DNA of 64,000 bases from contig NZ_FOQV01000016.1 of the NCBI RefSeq assembly GCF_900113835.1, forward strand, positions 1 to 64,000, read 5' to 3'. The DNA comes from Allobosea sp. OK403. Its GTDB lineage: Bacteria; Pseudomonadota; Alphaproteobacteria; Rhizobiales; Beijerinckiaceae. Made by a program: the position numbers and the translations under genes. Under the pieces are notes generated by a model. It saw nothing but the letters and a program-made list of their open reading frames with translations, was not told the DNA's origin and made no database searches. Below are positions 51,353 through 60,429 of the stretch, one piece after another (within the stretch, counting starts at the first letter, position 1; the number at the start of each line of letters is the position of its first letter).

Positions 51353-51608
51353 CGGCGGGCCCTCCTTCTGTCCAGCGGAAGCAAATCCGCCACTGCTGGT
51401 TGATCCGGATAGAATGCTGGCCGGCGCGATTGCCCCGCAGCAGTTCGAGGCGATTGCCGGGCGGCACTCGCAAATCGTCGAGGCGCTTGGCGCGATTGAG
51501 CAAACGCAGCTTGACCAGTCCCGTCGCCTGAATGTCCGACGGAAGCCGCCGCGACTGCTCGCCATCCCAGATCCTCGCAGTCTCGCTATCCCGGAAGCTG
51601 ACGATCAT
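51327..51608 (-). CDS. higB: HigB family toxin (RelE/ParE superfamily)
   Basis: A 93-residue protein with all HigB marks: MIVSFRDSETARIWDG, SRRLPSDIQATGLVKLRLLN, LDDLRVPPGNRLELLRG and GQHSIRINQQWRICFRW, ending VEIVDYH. HigB is a ribosome-dependent mRNA endonuclease. The basic RINQQWRICF segment holds the expected active-site residues, so it looks intact. ATG 51608 is used; an upstream TTG is in frame. It is first in the higB-higA operon. Confidence 0.94.
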   Translation of the reverse strand: MIVSFRDSETARIWDGEQSRRLPSDIQATGLVKLRLLNRAKRLDDLRVPPGNRLELLRGNRAGQHSIRINQQWRICFRWTEGGPADVEIVDYH

Positions 51609-51620
51609 AAGCAACCATAA

Positions 51621-51636
51621 CGCATAACGTTATACG
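51621..51636. promoter_or_regulatory. Probable higBA operator palindrome
   Basis: CGCATAACGTTATACG contains the perfect palindrome ATAACGTTAT, extended to 16 bases with one mismatch pair. It lies 12 bases before the higB start, where HigA autorepression would be expected. Confidence 0.5.
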
Positions 51637-51731
51637 GTCAAAGAAATCTATTCGCGGCGGTCTCACTCCAGCCTCTGGCCCGCGAATTCCGCGCCACTCT
51701 CCGGCGCGAGTTGCGGCCGGTCGCAGCTCGT

Positions 51732-53135
51732 TCAATTCAGGAGCGCATCGAGCCTGGCCGCCGCGGCGCGCAGTTCGCCATCTGCAAACCCTGAAAATCC
51801 CAGAACCAGCCCCTGTTGCGGTTGAGACGTCACGAACATCGATGACAGCGCCCGCGCGCCAACGCCTGCCGCCTTCGTGGCCGCGACGATCTCGACATCG
51901 CGGCGCACGGATGTGAGCTTCGCCACCAGATGCAGCCCCTGCTCTGGCGCGGTCACATCCAGAACGCCCGCGCGGCAGGCCTGAAGCCCCGCCACCAGCG
52001 CATCGCGTGCCGCATGGACCCGCCGGCGGCTGCGGCGCAGATGCGCGGCAAAATGGCCCTCGTTCAGCAGATCCGCCAGCGCGCCTTCGGCTAGGCTCGG
52101 CGGATGCCTGTCCGTGCGAGCGCGCAGCTCAAGCACAGCATCGAGCAGCGGCTCCGGCACGACGGCGTAGCCGACCCTCAACCCTGGAAACAGCACTTTT
52201 GAGAAGGTGCCGAGATAGGCGACGCGGCCCGAGGCGTCCATGCCCTGCAAGGCGGTGAGCGGCGGCCCAGCATAGCGGAATTCGCTGTCGTAGTCGTCTT
52301 CGATGATCCAGGCCTCGTTGCGCCGCGCCCAGTCGATCAGGGCCAGGCGGCGGCGCATCGTCATCGTGATGCCAAGCGGAAACTGATGCGAGGGCGTGAC
52401 GTAGACGGCCCGCGCCCGTGGGCAGAGCGCCTCCCCGAGAACCGGGTCCAGCCCCTCGGAATCGACGGGTACGCCGACAACATGGCCGCCGGAATTGGCA
52501 AGCGCCGCATGAGCCATGGGATAGCAGGGATCCTCGATCCAGACGGCGTCGCCTGGGCGGATAGCGGCACGGATCAGCAGATCGAGCCCCTGCTGGGAGC
52601 CCGAGGTCACGATGATCTGCTCGGCATCGCAGCGGACGCCGCGCGCCGAACGGAGATAAGCGGCGATGGCTTGGCGAAGCGCGAGCCCGCCCCGTGGATC
52701 GCCATAGTGGAAATGCTCCGGCCCCGGCCGGGCCAGACGCCGCGCCAGGAGGCTCCGGAACACCCGCAGCGTCCGCGCATCCGGCATGGCTACGCCAAGC
52801 GCGCAAGGCAGAGGCGGCAAGACCCCAAGATCCGGCCCGAGATCCTTGACGGCCGCCACCGGCAGATGCGGGACCTGCGCCGCGACGAAGGTTCCCGCGC
52901 CGACCCTGGCCTCGGCAAAGCCATCGGCCGTCAGCATCTCGAAAGCCGCGACCGCCGACGCGCGAGAGAGACTAAAACGCCGGGCGAGGTCACGCGTCGT
53001 CGGCAGCTTGGCTCCTGCCGGCACGACCCCGGCTTCAATCAATCGCCTGATGGCCCCGTAGAGTTCTCTGGTGCGGGGCCCCTCGCCCGGCAACACGGGC
53101 ATGAGTGTCGACCAGTCCGGCGGATTGGTTGTCAT
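51732..53135 (-). CDS. MocR/PdxR-type regulator (GntR HTH fused to aminotransferase domain)
   Basis: A 467-residue protein. The GntR winged helix is residues about 15-80 (ELYGAIRRLIEAGVVPAG, LPTTRDLARRFSLSRASAVAAFE). A fold-type I aminotransferase domain follows, with DPRGGLALRQAIAAYLRSARG, VTSGSQQGLDLL, EDPCYPMAHA, IIEDDYDSEFRYAG and the PLP-lysine motif YLGTFSKVLFPGLRVGY. Such proteins sense PLP or amines and control vitamin B6 or amine genes. ATG 53135 is preferred to longer frames, which run into the divergent promoter. It is divergent from a PNPOx-like gene 37 bases away, its probable target. Confidence 0.92.
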   Translation of the reverse strand: MTTNPPDWSTLMPVLPGEGPRTRELYGAIRRLIEAGVVPAGAKLPTTRDLARRFSLSRASAVAAFEMLTADGFAEARVGAGTFVAAQVPHLPVAAVKDLGPDLGVLPPLPCALGVAMPDARTLRVFRSLLARRLARPGPEHFHYGDPRGGLALRQAIAAYLRSARGVRCDAEQIIVTSGSQQGLDLLIRAAIRPGDAVWIEDPCYPMAHAALANSGGHVVGVPVDSEGLDPVLGEALCPRARAVYVTPSHQFPLGITMTMRRRLALIDWARRNEAWIIEDDYDSEFRYAGPPLTALQGMDASGRVAYLGTFSKVLFPGLRVGYAVVPEPLLDAVLELRARTDRHPPSLAEGALADLLNEGHFAAHLRRSRRRVHAARDALVAGLQACRAGVLDVTAPEQGLHLVAKLTSVRRDVEIVAATKAAGVGARALSSMFVTSQPQQGLVLGFSGFADGELRAAAARLDALLN

Positions 53136-53147
53136 TTTCAATACAAG

Positions 53148-53169
53148 ATTGGTTCTTTTGTGAGCCAAT
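53148..53169. promoter_or_regulatory. Inverted repeat ATTGG-N12-CCAAT between MocR gene and target
   Basis: The five-base arms at 53148-53152 and 53165-53169 sit in the 37-base space between divergent genes, so this is a likely MocR binding site and overlaps both promoters. Confidence 0.4.
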
Positions 53170-53172
53170 GGC

Positions 53173-53946
53173 ATGCCGCAGATTGCACAGGCACGACAGA
53201 AGGATGCAAGTGCGGTGACCGACACTCAGATCGACGAAGCCTTCCCCATCACCGGCCGCAACCGGGTGAAGCGCCTGCATGAACGCGGCAGCTACGACCG
53301 GGCCGCCGTCTTCGCGGTCCTTGATGCGGGCCTCCTGTGTCACGTCGCCTATGTGCTCGATGGCCAGCCCTATTGCACCCCGACGATTCACTGGCGCGAG
53401 GACGACGTCCTCTACTGGCACGGCTCCTCGGCCAGCCGCATGCTGCGCCATCTGCGCGCGGGAACGCCGGCCTGCCTGACCGTTTCCCATCTCGACGGGC
53501 TCGTGCTGGCCCGCTCGGGTTTCAATCATTCCGCCAATTACCGCTCGGCGATGTGCTTCGGCACGGCCCGGATCATCGACGATCCCGAGGAGAAGGCGCG
53601 CGCGCTCCTGGGCGTCGTCAACCGCTTCTATCCCGACCGGGCCGAAACACTGCGTCAGACCAGCACACAGGAAGCCAAGGCCACCATGGTCATCGGCATG
53701 CGGATCGAGGAGGCCTCCGCAAAAACCCGCGCCAAAGGCGTCGGCGACGATGAGGAGGATTATGATCACCCGGTCTGGGCGGGCGTGATCCCGGTCAGAA
53801 CGGTTGTCGGCGCCGAAGAGCCCTGCCCGCGCTTACTGCCGGGCCTCTCGCGGCCGGAGAGCCTGTCAGCCTACCGCGAAGGCGCGCGGCTGGACGAGGC
53901 GCTCACGCAGACCCAGCGTCTCTATGAGCGCGAGCCCGAGCATTAG
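53173..53946 (+). CDS. Pyridoxamine 5'-phosphate oxidase-like flavin-binding protein
   Basis: A 257-residue protein with the split-barrel FMN-binding fold of the PNPOx-like/NimA group: RVKRLHERGSYDRAAVFAVLDAG, HVAYVLDGQPYCTPTIHWRE, LYWHGSSASRMLRHLRAG and a conserved TVSHLDGLVLARSGFNHSANYRSAMCFG block. Family members bind FMN, F420 or heme and many are uncharacterised. The divergent MocR-type gene suggests regulation by a B6 vitamer or amine and a role in such metabolism, which is inference. ATG 53173 is used; GTG 53218 is possible. Confidence 0.88.
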   Translation: MPQIAQARQKDASAVTDTQIDEAFPITGRNRVKRLHERGSYDRAAVFAVLDAGLLCHVAYVLDGQPYCTPTIHWREDDVLYWHGSSASRMLRHLRAGTPACLTVSHLDGLVLARSGFNHSANYRSAMCFGTARIIDDPEEKARALLGVVNRFYPDRAETLRQTSTQEAKATMVIGMRIEEASAKTRAKGVGDDEEDYDHPVWAGVIPVRTVVGAEEPCPRLLPGLSRPESLSAYREGARLDEALTQTQRLYEREPEH

Positions 53947-54070
53947 CGGATGGCCACAATGTCTTGAGGCATGCGGTCGGCGCGACGCATTGTTCGCCGC
54001 CTCGAAACACCCCTGACAGAATGGTGTCAGGAGCCTGCTGCTAGAGCTTTCCCGGGCAAGGGGAAAGTCG

Positions 54071-54985
54071 ATGCATCAGGACAAGGACAAATGGCTCGGC
54101 ACGCTGCTGATCGTCGCTTCGGCGATCGCCTACAGCTTGTCGGGTTATTTCACTCGCCTGGTCGATCACGATGTCTGGACCATATTGTTCTGGCGCGGAA
54201 TCTTCGGCGGCGTGTTCTTGGGTGCCTATATCGCATGGCGTCATCGGCCTGATTTGCTGGGTTCTGTCCGTGCGATGGGATGGGCCGGGCTCTGGGTCAC
54301 AATCCTGTCGGCTACCGCCACGATCTGCTTCATCAACGCTCTGCGGCTGACTCCAGTCGCGGATATCATGACGATCCACGCCGCGATCCCCTTCATGACC
54401 GCTATTCTCGCGCTCGTCATTGCCGGCGAGAAGGAGGATTGGACGACATGGGCGGCGAGCATCGCAGCGCTTGCCGGGGTTGCGATCATCGTGAACCCTC
54501 AGGCATCGGCAGGGCATCTCGCCGGTTACGCCTTCGCGATGGTGATGGCGCTGTCATACGCCGCAATGATGGTGGTCATCCGCAAGAATCGGCATGTTTC
54601 CATGCTGCCGGCGGCCTGCCTGTCCGCCTTCCTCTGCGCGGTCATCGCCTTGCCCTTCGCGAGCCCCGCTCACGTCACGGCAGCGAGCCTGTTCGATTTG
54701 CTCCTGTTCGGCACCGTCCAATTCGGCTTGGGCCTGCTGTTTATGACGACCGGCACACGCCTGATCTCGGCGACACGTTCCGCACTGATCGGCAGCATGG
54801 AAAACCCGCTCGCACCACTATGGGTTTGGCTGGCCTTCAGCGAGCGGCCGTCCTTGCCCGCCTGGATCGGCGGCAGCATCGTCATGACCGCCGTCATCGT
54901 CGATGTTCTCGTCAAATCGAGACGGAAGCGGGATCTCGCTGGAGAGGTCGAACACATGCCTCCCTCGCCACAGCTTTCGCGGTGA
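54071..54985 (+). CDS. EamA/DMT family transporter
   Basis: A 304-residue membrane protein with ten helices and two EamA repeats: TLLIVASAIAYSLSGYFTRL begins the first, and YAFAMVMALSYAAMMVVIRK the second. ICFINALRLTPVADIMTIHA and a terminal charged tail (KSRRKRDLAGEVEHM) are visible. It probably exports a small metabolite. An AAGGGGAAAG ribosome site precedes ATG 54071. It is transcribed alone and converges on the MFS gene. Confidence 0.9.
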   Translation: MHQDKDKWLGTLLIVASAIAYSLSGYFTRLVDHDVWTILFWRGIFGGVFLGAYIAWRHRPDLLGSVRAMGWAGLWVTILSATATICFINALRLTPVADIMTIHAAIPFMTAILALVIAGEKEDWTTWAASIAALAGVAIIVNPQASAGHLAGYAFAMVMALSYAAMMVVIRKNRHVSMLPAACLSAFLCAVIALPFASPAHVTAASLFDLLLFGTVQFGLGLLFMTTGTRLISATRSALIGSMENPLAPLWVWLAFSERPSLPAWIGGSIVMTAVIVDVLVKSRRKRDLAGEVEHMPPSPQLSR

Positions 54986-55009
54986 TCCAGCAGACCGACC
55001 TCGAATCGC

Positions 55010-56449
55010 TCACTCCAGCGGCTTCTGATCCGCGATCGCCTCCGCCGTCGCCCTGCGTGCGCTGAACGGGGCGTGGCCCGAGACCTCGGCACCGGCATCG
55101 GGCGCGAGCCGCGCCATCCAGAACATCGACGAGGCCGAAACCAGCCCGACCAGCGCGAAGGCCGGCCAGAAATCGCCTGCTCCCAGCGCCTTGCCGCCAT
55201 TGAAGGCATTGGCCGTCTCGAGCGCGAAGGCGCCGATGGTGACGCCGACGCTCAATGACAATTGCTGGGCGACACTGGAGAAGCTGGTCGCGCTCGACAT
55301 CTCGCGATTGGAGACATCGGCATAGCTCAGTGCGTTGATGCCGGTGAATTGCAGCGAACGGAAGCAGCCGCCGATCAGCAGGACCGAGAGCATCAGCCAA
55401 TGCGGCGTCAGCGGCGTGAACAGGCCCGAAGCCGCCAGGAAGGCCGCCCCGAACAGCGCATTGACCGTCAGCACGTTGCGGAAGCCGAAGCGCGCCAGGA
55501 TCGTCCTGGCGAGCGTCTTCATGATCAGCGCGCCAGCGGCCGAGGCGAAGGTGATCAGCCCCGATTGCAAGGCGTCGAGACCGAAGCCGAGCTGCAGCAT
55601 CAGCGGCAGCAGGAAGGGAATCGCGCCGATGCCGGTGCGGAAGATAGAGCCGCCGACCACGCCGATGCGGAAGGTCGGAATCCGCAGCAGCGACAGGTTG
55701 AGCACGGGATAGGCGGCCTTGCGCGCATGGAACCAGTAGGCGGTCAGCGCCGCGACGCCGGCTGCAACGCAGGCATAGGAGACCGCCTCCGGCACCAGAT
55801 GGCGCCCGCCCGTGGCCAAGCCCAGCATCAGGCTGGCGAAGCCGAAGGACGACAGAATGAAACCACGAATGTCGAGCGGCGCGACATCCTCCTCGCGTAT
55901 ATCCTCGAAGAACAGGCTCGCCAGCACGATGCCGACGAGACCGATCGGAATGTTGATGAAGAAGATCCAGCGCCAGTCGAAATAGGTGGTGATGAAGCCG
56001 CCCAGTGGCGGGCCGACGACGGGGCCGACCAGCGCCGGCACGGTGAGATAGGCAAGCGCGCTGACGAGCTCCGATTTCTCGACGCTGCGCAGGATCACCA
56101 GTCGGCCAACCGGCACCATCATCGCCCCGCCCATACCCTGGATGAAGCGCGCCCCGACGAAGGCCCCGAGCGAATTCGACAGGGCGCACAGCATCGACCC
56201 GACCATGAAGACGCCGAGCGCCGCCCGGAAGACCGTGCGCGCACCATAGCGGTCCGCCATCCAGCCCGAGATCGGGATGAAGACGGCGAGGCTGACGAGA
56301 TAGGAGGTCAGTGCCAGTTTCAGTGCGATCGGATCCTCGCCCAGCGATTGCGCGATCACCGGCAGCGAGGTCGCGATCACCGTGGAGTCGGTGTTCTCCA
56401 TGAACAGCGCGCAAGCGACGATCAGGGGCAGGAGCTTGGCACGCTGCAT
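55010..56449 (-). CDS. MFS multidrug transporter (DHA2/EmrB-like)
   Basis: A 479-residue protein with 14 predicted helices. It has the DHA2 start LLPLIVACALFMENTDSTVI, motif A SGWMADRYGARTVFRAAL, and motif C-like ALVGPVVGPPLGGFITTYFDWRWIFFINIPIG, which marks drug/proton antiporters of the EmrB/QacA class. ATG 56449 (MQRAKLLPL) gives the normal length; longer frames run into the guaB leader. No EmrA partner is adjacent. It is divergent from guaB across 320 bases. Confidence 0.92.
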   Translation of the reverse strand: MQRAKLLPLIVACALFMENTDSTVIATSLPVIAQSLGEDPIALKLALTSYLVSLAVFIPISGWMADRYGARTVFRAALGVFMVGSMLCALSNSLGAFVGARFIQGMGGAMMVPVGRLVILRSVEKSELVSALAYLTVPALVGPVVGPPLGGFITTYFDWRWIFFINIPIGLVGIVLASLFFEDIREEDVAPLDIRGFILSSFGFASLMLGLATGGRHLVPEAVSYACVAAGVAALTAYWFHARKAAYPVLNLSLLRIPTFRIGVVGGSIFRTGIGAIPFLLPLMLQLGFGLDALQSGLITFASAAGALIMKTLARTILARFGFRNVLTVNALFGAAFLAASGLFTPLTPHWLMLSVLLIGGCFRSLQFTGINALSYADVSNREMSSATSFSSVAQQLSLSVGVTIGAFALETANAFNGGKALGAGDFWPAFALVGLVSASSMFWMARLAPDAGAEVSGHAPFSARRATAEAIADQKPLE

Positions 56450-56769
56450 CAAGACGGAAGACTCTCGACAGGAGGCCGGACGATTTGGGGGAACCATATG
56501 GAGCAGAACGCAACGGAAACATAGCTCCCGCGGAACCGGATTGGTGGGAAGCCGAATTGCTTTCAGGTCATAGCGGAGCGCTCGGCCACGGCTGCGGCAG
56601 AGCCTCCACTGACGGCGACGCATCGCAGCCTTGCGTCGCCATCCGGGCATTTTTCAACAACAGCCCTAGCGGCGGCGTCACACGCATGATAACGGGCCTC
56701 GTCAACCCGATCACGGCTCCCCCGCCAGATCTTGAAAACAGGCCGCTCGAACCGGCCCTGGAGTTGACG
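56450..56769. other. guaB leader/divergent promoter region with hairpin
   Basis: No separate gene is seen, although the guaB frame stays open upstream. A perfect 9-bp hairpin GGCGACGCA/TGCGTCGCC lies at 56614-56640, and TTTTT at 56651-56655, in what would be the guaB leader. This could be a weak attenuator or simply a stable leader structure. Confidence 0.35.
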
Positions 56770-58263
56770 ATGGCATTCCCGACTGACGGCCTCATTCGCG
56801 ACGGTTTGACCTTCGACGACGTGCTGCTTGAACCCGGCCCGTCCGAGGTCATGCCGGCCGATGTCGATATCTCGACCAAGCTTACCAAGACGATCTCGCT
56901 GAACCTGCCGATCATCGCCTCGGCCATGGACACGGTGACAGAGGCTAGGATGGCGATCGCTATGGCGCAGGCAGGCGGCCTCGGCGTCATCCATCGCAAT
57001 CTGGAGGCCGATCAGCAGGCCGCCCAGGTCCGCCTCGTCAAGAAGTTCGAATCGGGGATGATCGCCAATCCGATCACCATCTATCCCGACGAAACGCTCG
57101 CCGACGCGCTTGGATTGATGAAGCAGAACGGCATCTCCGGCATTCCGGTGGTCGAGCGCGGGCCGCAGGGTCATAAGGGCAAGCTCGTCGGCATCCTGAC
57201 CAACCGCGATGTCCGCTTCGCCGCCAATCCGGAGCAGCCCGTCGCCGAATTGATGACCAAGGATCGGCTGATCACGGTGCGCGAGGGCGTCGATCAGGAC
57301 GAGGCGCGCCGCCTCCTCCACCAGTTCCGTATCGAGAAGCTCCTGGTCGTCGACGATCATTATCGCTGCATCGGCCTGATCACCGTCAAGGACATGGAGA
57401 AGCAGGTCGCCCACCCCAACGCCGCCAAGGATTCGCGTGGCCGCCTCCTGGTCGCGGCCGCGACAACGACCGGCGATCTCGGCTTCGAACGCTCGGAGCT
57501 GCTGATCGACGCGGGCGTCGACATCATCGTCGTCGACACCGCCCATGGCCATTCCGCCAAGGTGCTGCAGGCGGTGACACGGGTGAAGAAGCTCTCCAAC
57601 GCCGTCCAGATCATCGCCGGCAATGTCGCCACTGCGGGCGGCGCCCAGGCGCTGATCGACGCCGGCGCGGATGCGATCAAGGTCGGCATCGGCCCGGGCT
57701 CGATCTGCACCACCCGTATCGTCGCCGGCGTCGGCGTGCCCCAGCTCACTGCCGTGATGGACGCAGCCTCCGCCGCGCAGAAGCTGGGCATCCCGGTCAT
57801 CGCCGATGGCGGAATCAAATACTCAGGCGATCTCGCCAAGGCATTGGCGGCAGGGGCTTCTTGCGCCATGGTCGGCTCGCTGCTGGCGGGCACGGACGAG
57901 ACGCCGGGCGAAGCCTTCCTTTATCAGGGCCGCTCCTACAAATCCTATCGCGGCATGGGCTCGGTCGGCGCGATGGCGCGCGGCTCGGCCGACCGCTACT
58001 TCCAGCAGGACATCAAGGACGCGCTCAAGCTTGTGCCCGAGGGCATTGAGGGCCAGGTCGCCTATAAGGGCCCGGTCTCCAGCGTCCTGCACCAGCTCGC
58101 CGGAGGCTTACGCGCCGCCATGGGCTATGTCGGCGGCAAGGATCTCGCCGATTACCAGGCGAAGGCCCGCTTCATCCGCATCACCAGCGCGGGCCTGCGC
58201 GAGAGCCATGTCCACGACGTCACGATCGTGCGCGAGAGCCCGAACTATCCGACCCGTTCTTGA
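56770..58263 (+). CDS. guaB: Inosine-5'-monophosphate dehydrogenase
   Basis: A 497-residue enzyme converting IMP to XMP with NAD+, the committed step of GMP synthesis. It has LTFDDVLLEPGPSEVMPADVD near the start, CBS domains at about residues 95-215 (GISGIPVVE, KLLVVDDHYRCIGLIT), the catalytic loop GIGPGSICTTRIVAGVGVPQ with the active Cys, the flap region YRGMGSVGAMARGSADRYFQ and the final KARFIRITSAGLRESHVHDV. ATG 56770 has GGAG six bases upstream and gives the standard length, so it is preferred to upstream in-frame starts such as 56686. Confidence 0.97.
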   Translation: MAFPTDGLIRDGLTFDDVLLEPGPSEVMPADVDISTKLTKTISLNLPIIASAMDTVTEARMAIAMAQAGGLGVIHRNLEADQQAAQVRLVKKFESGMIANPITIYPDETLADALGLMKQNGISGIPVVERGPQGHKGKLVGILTNRDVRFAANPEQPVAELMTKDRLITVREGVDQDEARRLLHQFRIEKLLVVDDHYRCIGLITVKDMEKQVAHPNAAKDSRGRLLVAAATTTGDLGFERSELLIDAGVDIIVVDTAHGHSAKVLQAVTRVKKLSNAVQIIAGNVATAGGAQALIDAGADAIKVGIGPGSICTTRIVAGVGVPQLTAVMDAASAAQKLGIPVIADGGIKYSGDLAKALAAGASCAMVGSLLAGTDETPGEAFLYQGRSYKSYRGMGSVGAMARGSADRYFQQDIKDALKLVPEGIEGQVAYKGPVSSVLHQLAGGLRAAMGYVGGKDLADYQAKARFIRITSAGLRESHVHDVTIVRESPNYPTRS

Positions 58264-58269
58264 GCGCAA

Positions 58270-58389
58270 GAGCAGGATGCGAAAAAGTGGGAACCGGTTT
58301 TTCGCATTAAATCCTGCTCTCACTCTTTGATGAGAGACGGATTCAGATTTCAGATGGGATCACTTCGTGAACCCATCTGAAATCATCCG
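58270..58389. repeat. Structured intergenic repeat, unit A of a tandem pair
   Basis: Two hairpins. A1 (58270-58319) has arms GAGCAGGAT/ATCCTGCTC with an inner GCGAAAAA/TTTTTCGC stem. A2 (58338-58389) has CGGAT..ATCCG ends and a CAGATGGG/CCCATCTG stem. It belongs to the kind of dispersed mosaic elements widespread in Hyphomicrobiales. It starts six bases after the guaB stop, so it forms the 3' end of that transcript. Confidence 0.85.
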
Positions 58390-58395
58390 GCTCTC

Positions 58396-58516
58396 GAGCA
58401 GGATGCGAAAAAGTGGGAACCGGTTTTTCGCATTAGATCCTGCTCCCCACCCTTAGTTGAAAGACGGATTCAGATTTCAGCTGGGATCACTCGGTGATCC
58501 CAGCTGAAATCATCCG
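58396..58516. repeat. Structured intergenic repeat, unit B of a tandem pair
   Basis: This repeats unit A at high identity: B1 58396-58445 and B2 58465-58516. In B2 the inner stem is CAGCTGGG/CCCAGCTG where A2 has CAGATGGG/CCCATCTG, a compensatory A-T to C-G change that keeps the pairing. Confidence 0.85.
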
Positions 58517-58569
58517 GCCCCAGCACAGCCTGTGCGTGGTCTCATGAAAGCCGGGAACGGGAGCGCGCG

Positions 58570-58980
58570 ATGACGTTGAAGCTGGTCTACCCCACATTGG
58601 CGATGATCCTGTGGATCTTCGTGGTGCTCGTCATCGTCTTCCTGCGCCGCCAAGCCGCTTTCAAGGGTAAGCAGGTGCGCCTGGCCGATATCGCCATCTC
58701 CACCGAGGGCTATCCCGAGCCCGCCCGGCTGGCGGCGGCGAATTTCTCGAACCAGTTCGAGACGCCGGTCATCTTCTTCGCGCTGATCATGCTGGCAATG
58801 GAGGTCGGCGCGAGCGGCTATGCGATGGCGGGGCTGGCCTGGGCCTTCGTCGCCACCCGCGTTGTCCACACATTGATCCATATCGGTTCGAACGCGATGA
58901 AGCCGCGCGCCGGCGTGTTCGCGCTCGGCGTGCTGATCCTGTTCCTGATGTGGATCGGGGTGGTCCTCGCGGTCGTCTGA
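58570..58980 (+). CDS. MAPEG family membrane protein
   Basis: A 136-residue protein with four predicted helices. The MAPEG signature region is NFSNQFETPVIFFALIMLAM near residues 60-79, followed by VATRVVHTLIHIGSNAM, the usual helix-3/4 Arg-rich loop. The family includes glutathione-dependent transferases and peroxidases; bacterial members are mostly uncharacterised. It lies between the structured repeats and the efflux operon and appears to be transcribed alone. Confidence 0.88.
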   Translation: MTLKLVYPTLAMILWIFVVLVIVFLRRQAAFKGKQVRLADIAISTEGYPEPARLAAANFSNQFETPVIFFALIMLAMEVGASGYAMAGLAWAFVATRVVHTLIHIGSNAMKPRAGVFALGVLILFLMWIGVVLAVV

Positions 58981-59187
58981 GACGACGCACGCCAGAGGCG
59001 ATTCGCGAGCCTGATATATCCTGTCTGGACGCCTGTCACATCCTCGCTACATGCCGCGATAAACCGTGTTTACAGCTTGCGCCCCTGACCCAGCGTCGGC
59101 ATGCTAAATGCTTGCGGCGGTAACGGTTTGGGGACAACCGTTTGGTGGGGTTCAGAGGCTCGTCCTCCCTCTGGCGCAAGGCTTGAC

Positions 59188-60429
59188 ATGGCAGTTCTGA
59201 CTTTTAGGCGCGTGGCTCTTTTGGCCGTTGTCGGCGCCGTCGGCGCAGGCGCGGGTTTTCATTATGCCGGCAAGCCGGTGCCATGGCCTCTCGACAAGAT
59301 ACCTTACGGCAAGGTCATACCACCTCTGACGGAAGCCGCGCAGCCCGTGCAACGCGCAGCAGCCCCGCAACGCCTGCCGGTAACGATCGTCACCGCCAAG
59401 GCCGAGCGGATGCCGATGCCCGTACGGCTCGACGCCATCGGCACGGTGCAGACACTGTCGGCCGTCACTGTGCGCTCCCGCGTCGAAAGCCAGATCATGG
59501 AGGTCGGCTTCAAGGACGGCGATTACGTCAAGAAGGGTGACTTGCTCTTCCGGCTCGATTCCCGCCAGCTCGAAACGCAGCTCAGGCAGGCCGAGGCGAA
59601 TGTCGTACGCGACAAGGCCTCGCTGGTCTCGGCCGAGGCCGATCTGCGCCGCGCTGAGGAACTCGCCAAGCGCGACTTCGCCACCGACCAGCGGCTCGAG
59701 ACGGCGCGCGCCGCGGCCGCGACCTTGCGGGCCTCGATCCTCGGCGGCGAAGCGGCCGTCGACGGGCTGAAGGTCCAGCTCAGCTACTACACCATCGTCT
59801 CGCCGGTTTCGGGGCGCATCGGCGTCGCCGCACTGAAGGAGGGCAACATTGCCAAGGTCGGCGATACCTCCGGCGCCTTGGCGACGATCAACCAGATCGA
59901 CCCGATCTATGCCAGCTTCGCCCTGCCCCAGCGCTATCTGCCGGCGATCCGCACCGCGATGAACGCCGACACGGCCACGGTGCTGGCTACGCAGCAAGGC
60001 GTCGCCAAGGGCGTCGAGGGCAAGATCGCAGTGGTCGACAACACGGTCGACGCCACCACCGGAACGATCCAGCTGCGCGCCATCTTCGACAATGCGGCCG
60101 AGGCCCTCTGGCCGGGCGCGCTCTGCCAGATCCGCGTCACCTTGCGCGTCGAGCCCGATGCGCTGACCGTGCCGCGCGAGGCCGTCCAGAACGGCCAGAA
60201 CGGCCCCTACGTCTTCGTCATCGAAGACAACATCGCCAAAGCGCGCACGGTCGTGCTCGACCGCACCGTGGACGGGCGCGTCGTGCTCGCCTCGGGCCTG
60301 CAGGGCGGCGAAGCTATCGTCGTCGACGGCGCACTGCTGCTGACCGATGGCGCCCGCACGATCGAGCGCAATCGCGGCGGCCAGCAGGTGCCGAGCAACC
60401 AGACCTCTCAGCGCGGGAGTGCCGGCTGA
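59188..60429 (+). CDS. RND efflux periplasmic adaptor (membrane fusion protein)
   Basis: A 413-residue adaptor from ATG 59188 (MAVLTFRRVALLAVVGAVGA, a membrane anchor or signal), with AAGG before it. Typical parts are VTVRSRVESQIMEVGFKDGD and VKKGDLLFRLD (lipoyl halves), a coiled-coil hairpin at about 125-195, LSYYTIVSPVSGRIG, and the beta-barrel and membrane-proximal domains ending GLQGGEAIVVDGALLLTDGA. The stop overlaps the start of the RND pump (TGATG). It would bridge the pump to an outer-membrane channel not encoded here. Confidence 0.94.
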   Translation: MAVLTFRRVALLAVVGAVGAGAGFHYAGKPVPWPLDKIPYGKVIPPLTEAAQPVQRAAAPQRLPVTIVTAKAERMPMPVRLDAIGTVQTLSAVTVRSRVESQIMEVGFKDGDYVKKGDLLFRLDSRQLETQLRQAEANVVRDKASLVSAEADLRRAEELAKRDFATDQRLETARAAAATLRASILGGEAAVDGLKVQLSYYTIVSPVSGRIGVAALKEGNIAKVGDTSGALATINQIDPIYASFALPQRYLPAIRTAMNADTATVLATQQGVAKGVEGKIAVVDNTVDATTGTIQLRAIFDNAAEALWPGALCQIRVTLRVEPDALTVPREAVQNGQNGPYVFVIEDNIAKARTVVLDRTVDGRVVLASGLQGGEAIVVDGALLLTDGARTIERNRGGQQVPSNQTSQRGSAG

